64,000 nt of DNA from Exiguobacterium sp. s48. Lineage in GTDB: Bacteria; Bacillota; Bacilli; Exiguobacteriales; Exiguobacteriaceae. The stretch covers positions 1,550,001 to 1,614,000 of the forward strand of contig NZ_JACSKC010000001.1 of NCBI RefSeq assembly GCF_018617395.1, written 5' to 3'. Made by a program: the position numbers and the translations under genes. The notes under the pieces were generated by a model. That model did no database searches, was not told where the DNA came from, and saw nothing but the letters and a program-made list of their open reading frames with translations. Of the stretch, positions 45,118 to 53,551 are shown piece after piece (the stretch's first letter is position 1; every line of letters begins with the position of its first letter).

Positions 45118-45492
45118 TTAGCCTTCGTTAATCATCGTCGCCTGTCCGCCTTGCCATAACCAGACGCCATCTTCTTTCACATAAAGATGAAGCATCCAGA
45201 ACCGACCTTCGTAGGCGTTCGTGCCGATGATGAACTTCTCTTCTAACAAGAGTTGGACGACAGCGAGGTCGCCGCGTACCGTCTCATCGAACGTGACCGT
45301 GTCCTGTGCGATCCATTGAATCGCTGTCGGGTCGACGTACTGGTCTAAGAACGTCTCTTTATCGAACTGACGCCCGCTCGAATCGACATATCGGAACGAG
45401 TCGTGCATGAGCGCCCGCATCGCGTCGAGATCGCCGGCCACCTGATGGGCCGACCGGTCGTCAGAAAGTTGTTTCATGTTGAGTGTCTCCAT
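45118..45492 (-). CDS. NTF2-like (DUF4440/SnoaL-type) protein
   Basis: A 124-residue cytoplasmic protein of the NTF2-like fold: an N-terminal helix, then a strand pattern with FRYVDSSGRQFDKETFLDQY, a central VTFDETVRGDLAVVQL and a final FWMLHLYVKEDGVWLWQGGQAT. Members are small-ligand binding or isomerase-like proteins, mostly uncharacterised. It is monocistronic, with its own terminator, and is divergent from the NlpC/P60 gene. A second protein of this fold lies at 58251. Confidence 0.75.
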   Translation of the reverse strand: METLNMKQLSDDRSAHQVAGDLDAMRALMHDSFRYVDSSGRQFDKETFLDQYVDPTAIQWIAQDTVTFDETVRGDLAVVQLLLEEKFIIGTNAYEGRFWMLHLYVKEDGVWLWQGGQATMINEG

Positions 45493-45664
45493 AGTTGTCC
45501 CTTCCTTTCCCCGTTTATCATAGCACAGATGACCGCAAACGAACGAGCGGAATGCCGAGCGCTGAATCTCTCAATCATTTCCCTTTTATCGAAATATGCA
45601 ACCTTTTTCGCATTTATAAAGGATATACTAAAAATTGTAAATTTCATGAACCGAGGTGGAAATA

Positions 45665-47887
45665 TTGAAACGAATCTTCAGTTTGCTCTTTTTCTTTACC
45701 CTACTTTGGACGCTTACCGCACAGGCGGTCGGGTCAGACGCCATGCTTCGTGCTGGCACGACCCTTTATGCTGATCCAGACGAATCAATGGTTCTCTTAG
45801 TGACCAATCAACCGGAACGTGTGGAAATCTCAACTTCTACCGAAACGCATACGGCTGTTACCATCGCTTCTCAAACAGGATTCGTTCGAAACGACGACGT
45901 CCTTTATGCCGTCACACGTTACGTCCACACCGAAACAGATGCGCTCGATGAGGCAGGAAACCTTGTTAAGACACTCCCCATCGGGACAGCGGTCGACGTC
46001 TTCGACATCGAAGGCGATCTACTTCTCACGACGGACGGGACATATGTTTCTCGTGACGCCCTCGGAGAGACGGCCCCGGAGACTGTGACCCGTTACGCGA
46101 AAGCAGGTGCGCTCGTCTTGTCCGAACCAGACGGGGAAACAATCGCCGAGCTCGAAGCCGGGCAAACCTTGAACGGCTTCCTCGTCGATGGACAGTTGCG
46201 TATCAATTTGAATGGGGAGATCGGATATATCCCGCTCTCGATGACGAATCGGATTCCATTTAAGACGGACTCACAATTCGTTCTGACGACATCTTCATAT
46301 ATGAATGAAGACGGTGAGATCGTCGGGACGATTGTCCGAGGCAAACGAGTAAGTGTATATGGAACGAATGGCTCGATGGCCCGCCTCTATCAAAACGGCG
46401 CATATGTGTATATGAACCGAGACGTATTAGCCGCGAAGATGCCCCGCTACGCTAAAACGGGGAGTCGTTATGCTCAAAAAGAGGTATCGATTTATTTAGA
46501 CACAGACAAGAAACACGTAGTCGGCTCACTCAAACGGAGTCAACTCGTCAGCATCTATGGGACAGATGATTTGTTCACCCGTATCTATTACAACGGACAA
46601 TATGTCTTCGTCGAATCCGCATCACTCGGAACGACGGAACCGCCATATTTGAAAACTGGTGAGCGCTACATCACGAAGAATACACCTGTCTATGCTCGGA
46701 CGATGAAATCATCCAAGACGACCTTGTCCCTGAAGCGTGGACAACTCGTCTATATCTATGGCACCCGAGGAGGCTATACCCGTATCTTCACGAAAGGGAA
46801 CTACTACTTCGTCCCGACGAGTGTGACAAGTACGAAGAAACCGCCTCGCTTCGAGTCGACCGGGAAGCGTTACAGTCGTTATGACGAGGTGGAAGTATAC
46901 GCCTCGACCTCTGTCGTGAAACAGGTTGGTTCATTAAAACGCGGTCAACTCATCGAAACATACGGGACGAGTGGGTACTACACGCGCATCCGTCTGAACG
47001 GGGCATATCGCTATGTCGCGACCGGCTACCTCGCCGTCTCGAAACCGACCGCGAAGCCAAAGGCAGGAACGGTCTTCTATACGCAATTCAACGGGACACC
47101 GTACTTCTCGGCTGACGTTGCATATGGTCGTCCGGCCGGCACATTGCCACGTGGAACGAAACTCGTCGGACTCCGCTCGATCGATGCCGACTTCTGGCAC
47201 GTTCGTCTTCCGTCCGGGAAACGCGTATACGTGTTGAACCCATATATCGCCGAGACGAAACCGAAGGCGATTCAGCCGGCGAGCGTCTATACGGCCGCCC
47301 ACTACCGGACGACGAAGAAGACACCGTTCTATGCAAACCCGAACGACACCCGTCCGATCGGCTATCTCGATGCCGGACGTCGCATCTACCCACGCGGGAA
47401 GAGTGGCGACTCGTATCTCATCCAGTACGACTGGCGCCCCGTCTACGTCAAGACGAAAGACATCCGCATCAAGCAGGATGCCTTGTTAAAAAAACGCGAT
47501 ACCTCACAAAGAGAACGCATGATTGCCGTTGCCGTGAAACATCTCGGAACGCCGTACACATGGGGCTCGCAGTCACCACTGAACGGTGGATTCGACTGTT
47601 CCGGTCTCATCCATTATGCGACGAACCAGGCCGGGAAGATCGGCGGGCGCACGAACGTGTCGGGCTATTGGTATAGCGGACACTTCAAGAACAAACGGAC
47701 AGGCATCACGAGTGGTCGTCGCGGAGACATCATCTTCTTCGCCGGCACGTACAAATCGGGCCCATCCCACATCGGCATCATGCTCGATGACGAGTTCTTC
47801 ATCCATGCCGGGGGCGAGATGCTTCAAATCAACTCGATTCACGACCCGATGTGGCGCCCATACTTCTTAGGATACAAATCGTTATAA
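45665..47887 (+). CDS. Secreted NlpC/P60 endopeptidase with SH3-like repeats
   Basis: A 740-residue exported wall hydrolase. A signal peptide (about residues 1-22, ending AQA) is followed by seven to eight SH3-like repeats of about 65-75 residues (themes SLKRGQLVYIYGT, Y-T-R-I, Y-x-V). The NlpC/P60 domain at about residues 615-740 has Cys645 (GGFDCSGLIHY), His702 (PSHIGIM) and a later His in FIHAGGE. It cleaves gamma-D-Glu-diamino-acid bonds in peptidoglycan, judging by family. I prefer TTG at 45665, 7 nt after GAGGTGG, over GTG at 45656. A small membrane protein follows 12 nt downstream. Confidence 0.92.
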   Translation: MKRIFSLLFFFTLLWTLTAQAVGSDAMLRAGTTLYADPDESMVLLVTNQPERVEISTSTETHTAVTIASQTGFVRNDDVLYAVTRYVHTETDALDEAGNLVKTLPIGTAVDVFDIEGDLLLTTDGTYVSRDALGETAPETVTRYAKAGALVLSEPDGETIAELEAGQTLNGFLVDGQLRINLNGEIGYIPLSMTNRIPFKTDSQFVLTTSSYMNEDGEIVGTIVRGKRVSVYGTNGSMARLYQNGAYVYMNRDVLAAKMPRYAKTGSRYAQKEVSIYLDTDKKHVVGSLKRSQLVSIYGTDDLFTRIYYNGQYVFVESASLGTTEPPYLKTGERYITKNTPVYARTMKSSKTTLSLKRGQLVYIYGTRGGYTRIFTKGNYYFVPTSVTSTKKPPRFESTGKRYSRYDEVEVYASTSVVKQVGSLKRGQLIETYGTSGYYTRIRLNGAYRYVATGYLAVSKPTAKPKAGTVFYTQFNGTPYFSADVAYGRPAGTLPRGTKLVGLRSIDADFWHVRLPSGKRVYVLNPYIAETKPKAIQPASVYTAAHYRTTKKTPFYANPNDTRPIGYLDAGRRIYPRGKSGDSYLIQYDWRPVYVKTKDIRIKQDALLKKRDTSQRERMIAVAVKHLGTPYTWGSQSPLNGGFDCSGLIHYATNQAGKIGGRTNVSGYWYSGHFKNKRTGITSGRRGDIIFFAGTYKSGPSHIGIMLDDEFFIHAGGEMLQINSIHDPMWRPYFLGYKSL

Positions 47888-47899
47888 GGGGGATGCTCC

Positions 47900-48166
47900 A
47901 TGTTTGACTATATCGATCCGTTCTTATGGCAACTCGTGATCGTTCCAACGTTGACGATCGGACTAGGCGTCGCCATCGCACTGCACCTGAAGCGCTTGTC
48001 TTTCGCTCCCTTGATCACACTGATTGCCTACTGGGGCATGGAGTGGTTCATGTATCGGGGCACCCTCTTCTTCTTTACGAAGTGGTGGCTCCTTCCCCTC
48101 CTGGCATTGGGGATCACGTTCACGTTCATCGGAAAACGTCCGGTGGAGCACGCTTCGATCAAATGA
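47900..48166 (+). CDS. Small membrane protein downstream of NlpC/P60 gene
   Basis: An 88-residue protein with three predicted membrane segments (about residues 9-30, 35-50 and 57-78). It has an AAGGGGGA site and lies 12 nt after the NlpC/P60 stop, so it is probably co-transcribed. I do not recognise a family; small polytopic proteins of this sort are common next to wall enzymes. The T-box promoter begins 4 nt after its stop. Confidence 0.65.
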   Translation: MFDYIDPFLWQLVIVPTLTIGLGVAIALHLKRLSFAPLITLIAYWGMEWFMYRGTLFFFTKWWLLPLLALGITFTFIGKRPVEHASIK

Positions 48167-48169
48167 TGC

Positions 48170-48198
48170 TTGACAACGCATCTTTATCCCGTTAAAGT
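48170..48198 (+). promoter_or_regulatory. Promoter of the tryptophan T-box leader
   Basis: A perfect TTGACA (48170-48175) and TAAAGT (48193-48198) have 17-nt spacing. The T-box stem I begins about 20 nt later. Confidence 0.7.
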
Positions 48199-48204
48199 AA
48201 CGAT

Positions 48205-48482
48205 AACATTCATACGAACTCGCGATGAGAAAGAAGAGTAGCGCGAAGGGACGTCTTCAGAAAGCCGGTGGTCGATGCGAACCGGTGTCGTGCCTTGCGT
48301 GAATGGGCTTTTGAGCGTTCAGACCGACATGTAGGCTCTGACGGGTCCTCCCGTTATCGGGGACAGCGAATGATGGTTCGCGATGAGTGGGAAGACAAGG
48401 CGTCTTTCAACGAAGGTGGCAACACGGGGAATCTCCTCGTCCTTCATGTCCGATTGGGCATGTGGGACGGGGAGATTTTTTG
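48205..48482 (+). ncRNA. T-box leader, tryptophan-specific
   Basis: The RNA shows the stem I AGTA element (48237-48240), the conserved CAGAAAGCCGGTGG...TGCGAACCGGT block (48258-48286), a specifier loop GAATGGGC with UGG (48304-48306, Trp), and the T-box GGTGGCAACACGG (48415-48427). The bulge UGGC complements the GCCA end expected for tRNA-Trp, whose discriminator is G. The terminator stem ATCTCC-CGTCC/GGACG-GGAGAT with six T ends at 48482. Uncharged tRNA-Trp would permit read-through. Confidence 0.9.
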
Positions 48483-49028
48483 TTTGAGCGATTGGAGGTG
48501 GGCTGGTGACGTACCACGGATATACGCACCGCGGTCATCGTATACGAACAAGACGTGCCCCTCTCGTTCGTGGATGAACTGAACGAGAGGGTACGTTGTG
48601 AATTCTCCGTTCAAACGCGGTTTCGATTTCGTATAAAAATCTTGATAACAAATCGCCTCGAGGAGCGGTCGCACACGGATTGCGGACTTGTCCGCTACCG
48701 GCACCGTGAACATCCATAACGGTTCGTCATCGAACATGCACGATGTGGCGGTCGTCTTGAAGCGTACCGATTTGTCCCGGATGTAACGGAACAGACGGGT
48801 CGGTTTGACGGGCTGTCCATATACATGCCAAACGATCCGGATGGGGTCACCCTCTTCGAACAACGCATCAAACAATTGCTGGGCATGACGAACAACAGCC
48901 TCAAAATATTCAAGATTCAGTTCATCGGATTTAATACCAAGGTAAGGTGACAGCATGTCCTCGAGTTCGATGTGCTCGGTCAACGCTTCGCCTGAAAATT
49001 GGTCAGGTCGTAAAACTGACATCGGCAT
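48444..49028 (-). CDS. DUF3885-like protein lying between the T-box and trpE, antisense
   Basis: A cytoplasmic protein of up to 194 residues. The C-terminal HVLFVYDDRGAYIRG stretch and overall layout resemble DUF3885-domain proteins, which have no known function. Two ATGs fit an AAAGGGGA site (49028, or 49022 at better spacing). The last 12 or so codons run through the T-box terminator on the opposite strand, so its C-terminus (ISPSHMPNRT) is encoded by regulatory DNA. Any T-box read-through toward trpE would be antisense to the whole gene. Its promoter overlaps that of trpE head to head. Confidence 0.7.
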   Translation of the reverse strand: MPMSVLRPDQFSGEALTEHIELEDMLSPYLGIKSDELNLEYFEAVVRHAQQLFDALFEEGDPIRIVWHVYGQPVKPTRLFRYIRDKSVRFKTTATSCMFDDEPLWMFTVPVADKSAIRVRPLLEAICYQDFYTKSKPRLNGEFTTYPLVQFIHEREGHVLFVYDDRGAYIRGTSPAHLQSLKQKISPSHMPNRT

Positions 49029-49044
49029 ATCCCCTTTCTACTAT
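49016..49044 (+). promoter_or_regulatory. Possible own promoter of trpE
   Basis: CTGACA (49016-49021) and TACTAT (49039-49044) have 17-nt spacing and would start RNA just before AAGGAGG, giving a leader of under 20 nt. If it is used, trpE can be made without the T-box. Confidence 0.4.
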
Positions 49045-49045
49045 C

Positions 49046-49074
49046 CATTATAAGGAGGTTTTTTCAATGCAACA
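49046..49074 (-). promoter_or_regulatory. Possible promoter of the DUF3885-like gene
   Basis: On the minus strand TTGTTG (49069-49074) and a perfect TATAAT (49046-49051) have 17-nt spacing and lie inside the trpE ribosome site and start codon region. Confidence 0.45.
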
Positions 49075-50398
49075 ACGGATCATCAATGGTGACGAACTCA
49101 CACCGGTGGCAATCTTCCACCGACTGCAAGGTGAACGAAAGGTATTACTCGAAAGTCGCGCGGAAGGCAAACACGGCCGCTACTCTATCATCGCGGCGAA
49201 CCCAATCGAGACGATCCGGGTCGACGGGAACGCTGTGACGGATGCAACGGGGACGGTCTATGCGGACGACCCGCTCCATGCCCTGTCGGAACGGACCACC
49301 CGTGACGACCTCACTGCCCCGTACCCGTTCATCGGCGGTGCCGTCGGCTATATCGGCTACGACTTGCTTCGGGTGTATGAGCCAATCCCCAACACGCCGA
49401 CCGTGACGCGTGATTTGCCGGACGCACTCTTTCAGCGCTATGAGACGGTCGTCTTATACGACCACTTCGAAGAACAGGTCATCTTGATCGATACAAGCGA
49501 GACGGATGCGACGATGCGACTCGAGGCCATCCGCGAACAGCTCGAGACTCCGGAGACGCACGCCCTCGAACCGGTCGTCCGGACGAGCGAGCAGATTTTG
49601 ACGCCGAAAGATGAATTCATCGACCGTGTGCTCCAGGCGAAAGAGGCGATCCTTGCGGGCGAGGTGTTCCAACTCGTCTTGTCGCAACGAATCGACGCGA
49701 CGTTCACCGGGGACCCGTTCCACTTTTACCGGACGCTGCGGAAACAAAATCCAAGTCCGTACTTGTTCTACATCGACCTCGGGGAAGCGATCGTCCTCGG
49801 TGCCTCACCAGAGAGTCTCGTCCGGGTCGAGAACGGCAAAGTGACGACGAACCCGATCGCTGGGACACGCCCTCGTGGGAAGACCGTCGAGGAAGACATG
49901 CGTCATGCAGAGTCACTCCTTCAAGACGAGAAGGAACTCGCCGAACATCGGATGCTCCTCGACCTCGGACGGAACGATATCGGGAGGGTCGCCAAAGTCG
50001 GCACGGTCACCATCCCGAAACACATCGAGCTCGAACGGTTCAAAAACGTGATGCATCTCGTCTCGGAAGTCGAAGGGGATTTACGTGACGATGTGACCCC
50101 AATCGATGCGCTCCGTGCCTGTCTTCCGGCCGGTACCGTCTCCGGGGCTCCGAAGATTCGCGCGATGCAGTTGATTGACGAGCTCGAGACGGTGAAACGG
50201 GAAGTCTACGCCGGGGCGGTCGGCTATATTGACGTCCGTGGCGGATTCGATTTCGCCCTCGCCATCCGGACGATGGTCGTCCAAGGTGACACGGCCCATG
50301 TCCAAGCCGGTGCCGGCATCGTCTATGACTCAGACCCGGTGTCGGAATATGAAGAAACGCTGCATAAAGCCAAATCCCTTTTGGAGGTGTTCGCATGA
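49067..50398 (+). CDS. trpE: Anthranilate synthase component I
   Basis: A 443-residue chorismate-utilising enzyme that, with the glutaminase subunit, makes anthranilate for tryptophan synthesis. The N-terminal LLES motif (feedback site for Trp) and GRYSIIAANP are present. The catalytic domain shows VFQLVLSQR, NPSPYLFY, ASPESLV, PIAGTRPRGK, DLGRNDIGRVAKVG, PAGTVSGAPKIRAMQLIDELE and the terminal GAGIVYDSDP. PabB is the alternative, but the LLES motif and the upstream Trp T-box favour TrpE. The ATG at 49067 has TAAGGAGG. trpG follows with an ATGA overlap. Confidence 0.92.
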   Translation: MQQRIINGDELTPVAIFHRLQGERKVLLESRAEGKHGRYSIIAANPIETIRVDGNAVTDATGTVYADDPLHALSERTTRDDLTAPYPFIGGAVGYIGYDLLRVYEPIPNTPTVTRDLPDALFQRYETVVLYDHFEEQVILIDTSETDATMRLEAIREQLETPETHALEPVVRTSEQILTPKDEFIDRVLQAKEAILAGEVFQLVLSQRIDATFTGDPFHFYRTLRKQNPSPYLFYIDLGEAIVLGASPESLVRVENGKVTTNPIAGTRPRGKTVEEDMRHAESLLQDEKELAEHRMLLDLGRNDIGRVAKVGTVTIPKHIELERFKNVMHLVSEVEGDLRDDVTPIDALRACLPAGTVSGAPKIRAMQLIDELETVKREVYAGAVGYIDVRGGFDFALAIRTMVVQGDTAHVQAGAGIVYDSDPVSEYEETLHKAKSLLEVFA

Positions 50399-50970
50399 TT
50401 CTCCTCATCGATAACTACGATTCGTTCACGTATAACGTCTATCAGGATGTCGCCCGATTCAGTGATGTCTGTGTCATCCGGAACGATGAACATACTATAG
50501 AAGAAATCCGTCGCATGAACCCGAGTGGCATCATCCTTTCTCCCGGTCCCGGCGGTCCACAAGACGCCGGTGTCTCGCTCGCGGTCGTGCGACAATTGTC
50601 CGGCTACATCCCGATTCTTGGGGTCTGTCTCGGTCACCAGGTCATCGCCGAGGCGTTCGGTGGGGTCGTCGGACGGGCGAACGAGGTGATGCATGGGAAA
50701 GTGTCGCGCATCAATACGGTGCCAGGCGTCCTTTTCGAAGGCTTGTCGATGGACGTCATGCGCTATCACTCGCTCGTTGTACAAGAGACCGAACTGACGA
50801 TCACGGCGGAGACGACAGACGGTGTCATCATGGCACTCGAACACCCGACCCATCCGACGTACGGTGTCCAGTTCCATCCCGAGTCGATTGGGACCCCGGA
50901 CGGACGTGGCATCTTCGAGCGCTTCGTCCAGCTGTGCACGAAAAAACCGGGGCACGTGTCCCCGGTTTGA
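50395..50970 (+). CDS. trpG: Anthranilate synthase glutamine amidotransferase subunit
   Basis: A 191-residue class I glutaminase that supplies ammonia to TrpE. Catalytic Cys lies in GVCLGHQ, and His-Glu in GVQFHPES. Other marks are the N-terminal LLIDNYDSFTYN and LSPGPGGP. It overlaps trpE by 4 nt (ATGA). It may also serve folate synthesis, as in Bacillus PabA, since no pabA is visible here. The C-terminal tail KKPGHVSPV is encoded by the stem of the terminator of the facing operon. No further trp genes follow. Confidence 0.93.
   Translation: MILLIDNYDSFTYNVYQDVARFSDVCVIRNDEHTIEEIRRMNPSGIILSPGPGGPQDAGVSLAVVRQLSGYIPILGVCLGHQVIAEAFGGVVGRANEVMHGKVSRINTVPGVLFEGLSMDVMRYHSLVVQETELTITAETTDGVIMALEHPTHPTYGVQFHPESIGTPDGRGIFERFVQLCTKKPGHVSPV
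50941..50968 (-). terminator. Terminator of the siderophore operon, inside the trpG 3' end
   Basis: A perfect 9-bp stem (AAACCGGGG/CCCCGGTTT) has a 7-nt loop and is followed on the minus strand by six T. It lies wholly within the trpG coding sequence and serves the convergent unit ending at 50974, and perhaps trpEG too. Confidence 0.85.
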
Positions 50971-50973
50971 GTG

Positions 50974-51669
50974 TCAGCCTAAAAAATCTTCCCGCTGAAA
51001 ATCATGCTTGTCGATCTTGATGTTGTCACATGCCACTCCGTTTGTCCGGAGCACGTGGATTGTTTCGCGCAACAGCTCGTCACTACCGACGATGTAGAAC
51101 AAGGCGCCCTTGTCGGATGCCATCCTCTCTACGCGTTCGTAGTAGTCTTTCCGACTCGGCACGAACTCTGACGTGAAGTGCTCGTTCGATTCGAAGACGT
51201 CACCAAACAGATACGCCTTCGACGAATCGACGTTCAACGAATGGAGATGCGGGACACCTTCCCCGTTCGCCAAGTACTCGAGGACGACGGGACGGAATGT
51301 CGCCAGTCCGACCCCAGCCGATAAGAGATAGACGCTCTTCCCACTCCGTTCGAGTGGGACGTTCGAATGTGTCTTGAACAAGGCAACCTTGTCCCCCGGC
51401 ACCATGTCGCGAAGGATCGATTTGAACGTTGAGCATTCAGATTTGATGCGGGTCGTGATCCCGATTGCCCCCTCGTTTGGCAATGTCGAGATTGACATAT
51501 GGCGGACGAGGCTCCGATCCGGCTTGTCCCCGGCGTTGAACCCTTCGAGCGCGAGATGCGTGTGCGCCCCTTCCTGCCACGTGAACTCAGGTGGTAAGGC
51601 GAGATGGAACGTGTATGTATCCGGTGCCTCGGCCACTACTTTGGTGATCGGTGTCCAGTCAATTTTCAT
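50974..51669 (-). CDS. FNR-type FAD/NAD(P)H oxidoreductase, probable ferric-siderophore reductase
   Basis: A 231-residue reductase. The FAD domain has DRSLVRHMSIST (the R-x-x-S/T flavin motif), followed by a pyridine-nucleotide domain (SAGVGLATFRPVV, then YIVGSDELL). No [2Fe-2S] domain is attached. It is the last gene after the siderophore permease, lipoprotein and ATPase genes, 74 nt downstream. Reduction of imported ferric siderophore is the likely role, by context. The start at 51669 follows AGGAGGAT. Confidence 0.8.
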   Translation of the reverse strand: MKIDWTPITKVVAEAPDTYTFHLALPPEFTWQEGAHTHLALEGFNAGDKPDRSLVRHMSISTLPNEGAIGITTRIKSECSTFKSILRDMVPGDKVALFKTHSNVPLERSGKSVYLLSAGVGLATFRPVVLEYLANGEGVPHLHSLNVDSSKAYLFGDVFESNEHFTSEFVPSRKDYYERVERMASDKGALFYIVGSDELLRETIHVLRTNGVACDNIKIDKHDFQREDFLG

Positions 51670-51743
51670 GTGAATCCTCCTCATTTATAAAGTCTGAAGT
51701 ATTGGTAATACTGTGGTCTAAAGTTACCGTGATTTAACCTGGC

Positions 51744-52496
51744 TTAATACACCGCAATCGGCCCATACGGCCCTTCGATGATTTCTAGTTTCGTCTCAAA
51801 AATATCGGATAAGATCTTCGCGTCCATGATCTCATCGACCGTTCCGAACGCAGCGATCTGTCCGTCTTTCATCGCACAGATGCGATCCGAATATTTCGCC
51901 GCGAAGTTGATATCGTGGAGCACCGTGACGATCGTCCGTCCGAACTCGTCGGCGACGTGGCGCAAATACTCCATCATCTGTACCGAACGGGCGATGTCCA
52001 AGTTGTTGAGCGGTTCATCGAGGAGGACGTATTCCGTCTCCTGACAGAGCACCATCGCCACATACGCACGCTGCCTTTGCCCCCCTGAGAGCTCGTCGAG
52101 ATAGCGGTTCTCGAGCGCGGTCAAATCGAGGAAGTCGATATATTTCGAGATGATGGCCTCGTCCTCTTTCGTGAGGCGCCCTTTCGAGTAAGGGAAACGC
52201 CCGAATCCGGCGAGTTGTCGGACCGTGAGCCTTGTCACGAAGTGGTTCTCTTGGCGCAGGATGGTGATGATTTTCGCCAAGTCTTTCGATTTCGTGCTCG
52301 ACACGTCCATGTCGGCGACTTGGATCTGTCCCTCGTCTAAGTTGAGCAACCGTCCGATCATCATGAGCGTCGTCGATTTGCCCGCCCCGTTCGGCCCAAT
52401 GAGTGAGGTGAACCTGGCTTTCGGGATGTCGAGCGTGAGCGGTCCGATGTGGACATCGTCTGTATACGATTTTTTGACTTGTTCGATTTGAATCAT
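51744..52496 (-). CDS. Iron-siderophore ABC transporter, ATP-binding protein
   Basis: A 250-residue ATPase of the FepC/YclP type. Walker A is GPNGAGKSTT, the signature LSGGQRQRAYVAM, Walker B EYVLLDEPLNNLD, and the His loop VLHDINFA. It powers import through the two FecCD permeases and overlaps the second one by 4 nt. The closest known layouts are yclNOPQ, fatBCDE and ceuBCDE (petrobactin or catechol siderophores). Confidence 0.93.
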   Translation of the reverse strand: MIQIEQVKKSYTDDVHIGPLTLDIPKARFTSLIGPNGAGKSTTLMMIGRLLNLDEGQIQVADMDVSSTKSKDLAKIITILRQENHFVTRLTVRQLAGFGRFPYSKGRLTKEDEAIISKYIDFLDLTALENRYLDELSGGQRQRAYVAMVLCQETEYVLLDEPLNNLDIARSVQMMEYLRHVADEFGRTIVTVLHDINFAAKYSDRICAMKDGQIAAFGTVDEIMDAKILSDIFETKLEIIEGPYGPIAVY

Positions 52497-53551
52497 AGCG
52501 ACCTCTTCCTTAGAATGACGGCCAAGAAGATGAGTCCGCCGAACAGTTCGATGATGACGGAGACGACACTTGGCGTCTGGAATATGTGATACATAAAGAA
52601 ATACGCGCTCGTCAGGACGAAGAACCCTAGGGCGAACGCCATCGGAAAGACATACTTATGGTCATACGTCGAGGCGACCTGATAGCTGAGCGTCGCGACT
52701 AAAAATCCAAAGAACGTGAGCGGTCCGATGAGCGCCGTCGAGACGGACATGAGGAGTGAAATCAGGACGAGCGTGTAGATGACGCTCCTCCGATGGTTCA
52801 TCCCGAACGTTGTCGCGACGTCCTTGCCGAGTGCGACGATATTCAATCGATTCGAGAACAGGAACAAGAGTGTCCCGGCGATGACGACGATCGGGATGAC
52901 GATGGGAAAGTACGCCACGTCGGCATTCGTCACCGAGCCGAACAGTCGTGCCTGCAGGATATCGAACTCGGACGGGGCGAGCATGCGGCGCATGAACGAC
53001 GACACCGAGTTCAGACCCGTCCCGATGATGATCCCAATGAGTAGCATGAGCTGCAGGTTGGCGTATTTCCCTGACAAGAGCCATCCGTAAAGGAGGAGAC
53101 TCATCGTCACCATGAGGCCGACCTGTGTCAAGAAGGCGCTTGTCCCCGAGAAGCCGATCAACGCCCCTGCCCCGAAGAAGAAGACCATGCTCGTCTGAAT
53201 CGTCGAATAGAGCGCGTCAAATCCAAGCAGCGATGGCGTGATGATGCGGTTGTTCGTCACGGAGTGGAATGCGACCGTCGCAAGACTTTGACAGAGTGAC
53301 GCAATCAACATCGTGACGATGGCGACGATTCGCCGTTCCACGACCGGCACGAATGACGGAGAGTCCATCGGGACCGGATTGTTATAAAGTAGAAGCCCGA
53401 GCGCACACAACAGTCCGCCGAGAATGAAGGCACTTAAGAAGAGCCAATAGCGCCTGCTCGCCCGTTTCGATTGAAACGCTGAGGCATGACGTTCTTCTCT
53501 CAATTCCCCGATTGATACTTCGACACCGTCTCGTTCCATGACCGTACTCAT
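52493..53551 (-). CDS. Iron-siderophore ABC transporter, FecCD permease 2
   Basis: A 352-residue polytopic protein of the BtuCD/FecCD family with about nine to ten membrane segments, after an unusually long charged N-terminus of about 30 residues. Conserved GFDALYSTIQT and LGKDVATTFGMNHR regions are present, the latter being the coupling loop to the ATPase. It overlaps the neighbouring genes by 4 nt at both ends. Confidence 0.93.
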   Translation of the reverse strand: MSTVMERDGVEVSIGELREERHASAFQSKRASRRYWLFLSAFILGGLLCALGLLLYNNPVPMDSPSFVPVVERRIVAIVTMLIASLCQSLATVAFHSVTNNRIITPSLLGFDALYSTIQTSMVFFFGAGALIGFSGTSAFLTQVGLMVTMSLLLYGWLLSGKYANLQLMLLIGIIIGTGLNSVSSFMRRMLAPSEFDILQARLFGSVTNADVAYFPIVIPIVVIAGTLLFLFSNRLNIVALGKDVATTFGMNHRRSVIYTLVLISLLMSVSTALIGPLTFFGFLVATLSYQVASTYDHKYVFPMAFALGFFVLTSAYFFMYHIFQTPSVVSVIIELFGGLIFLAVILRKRSL

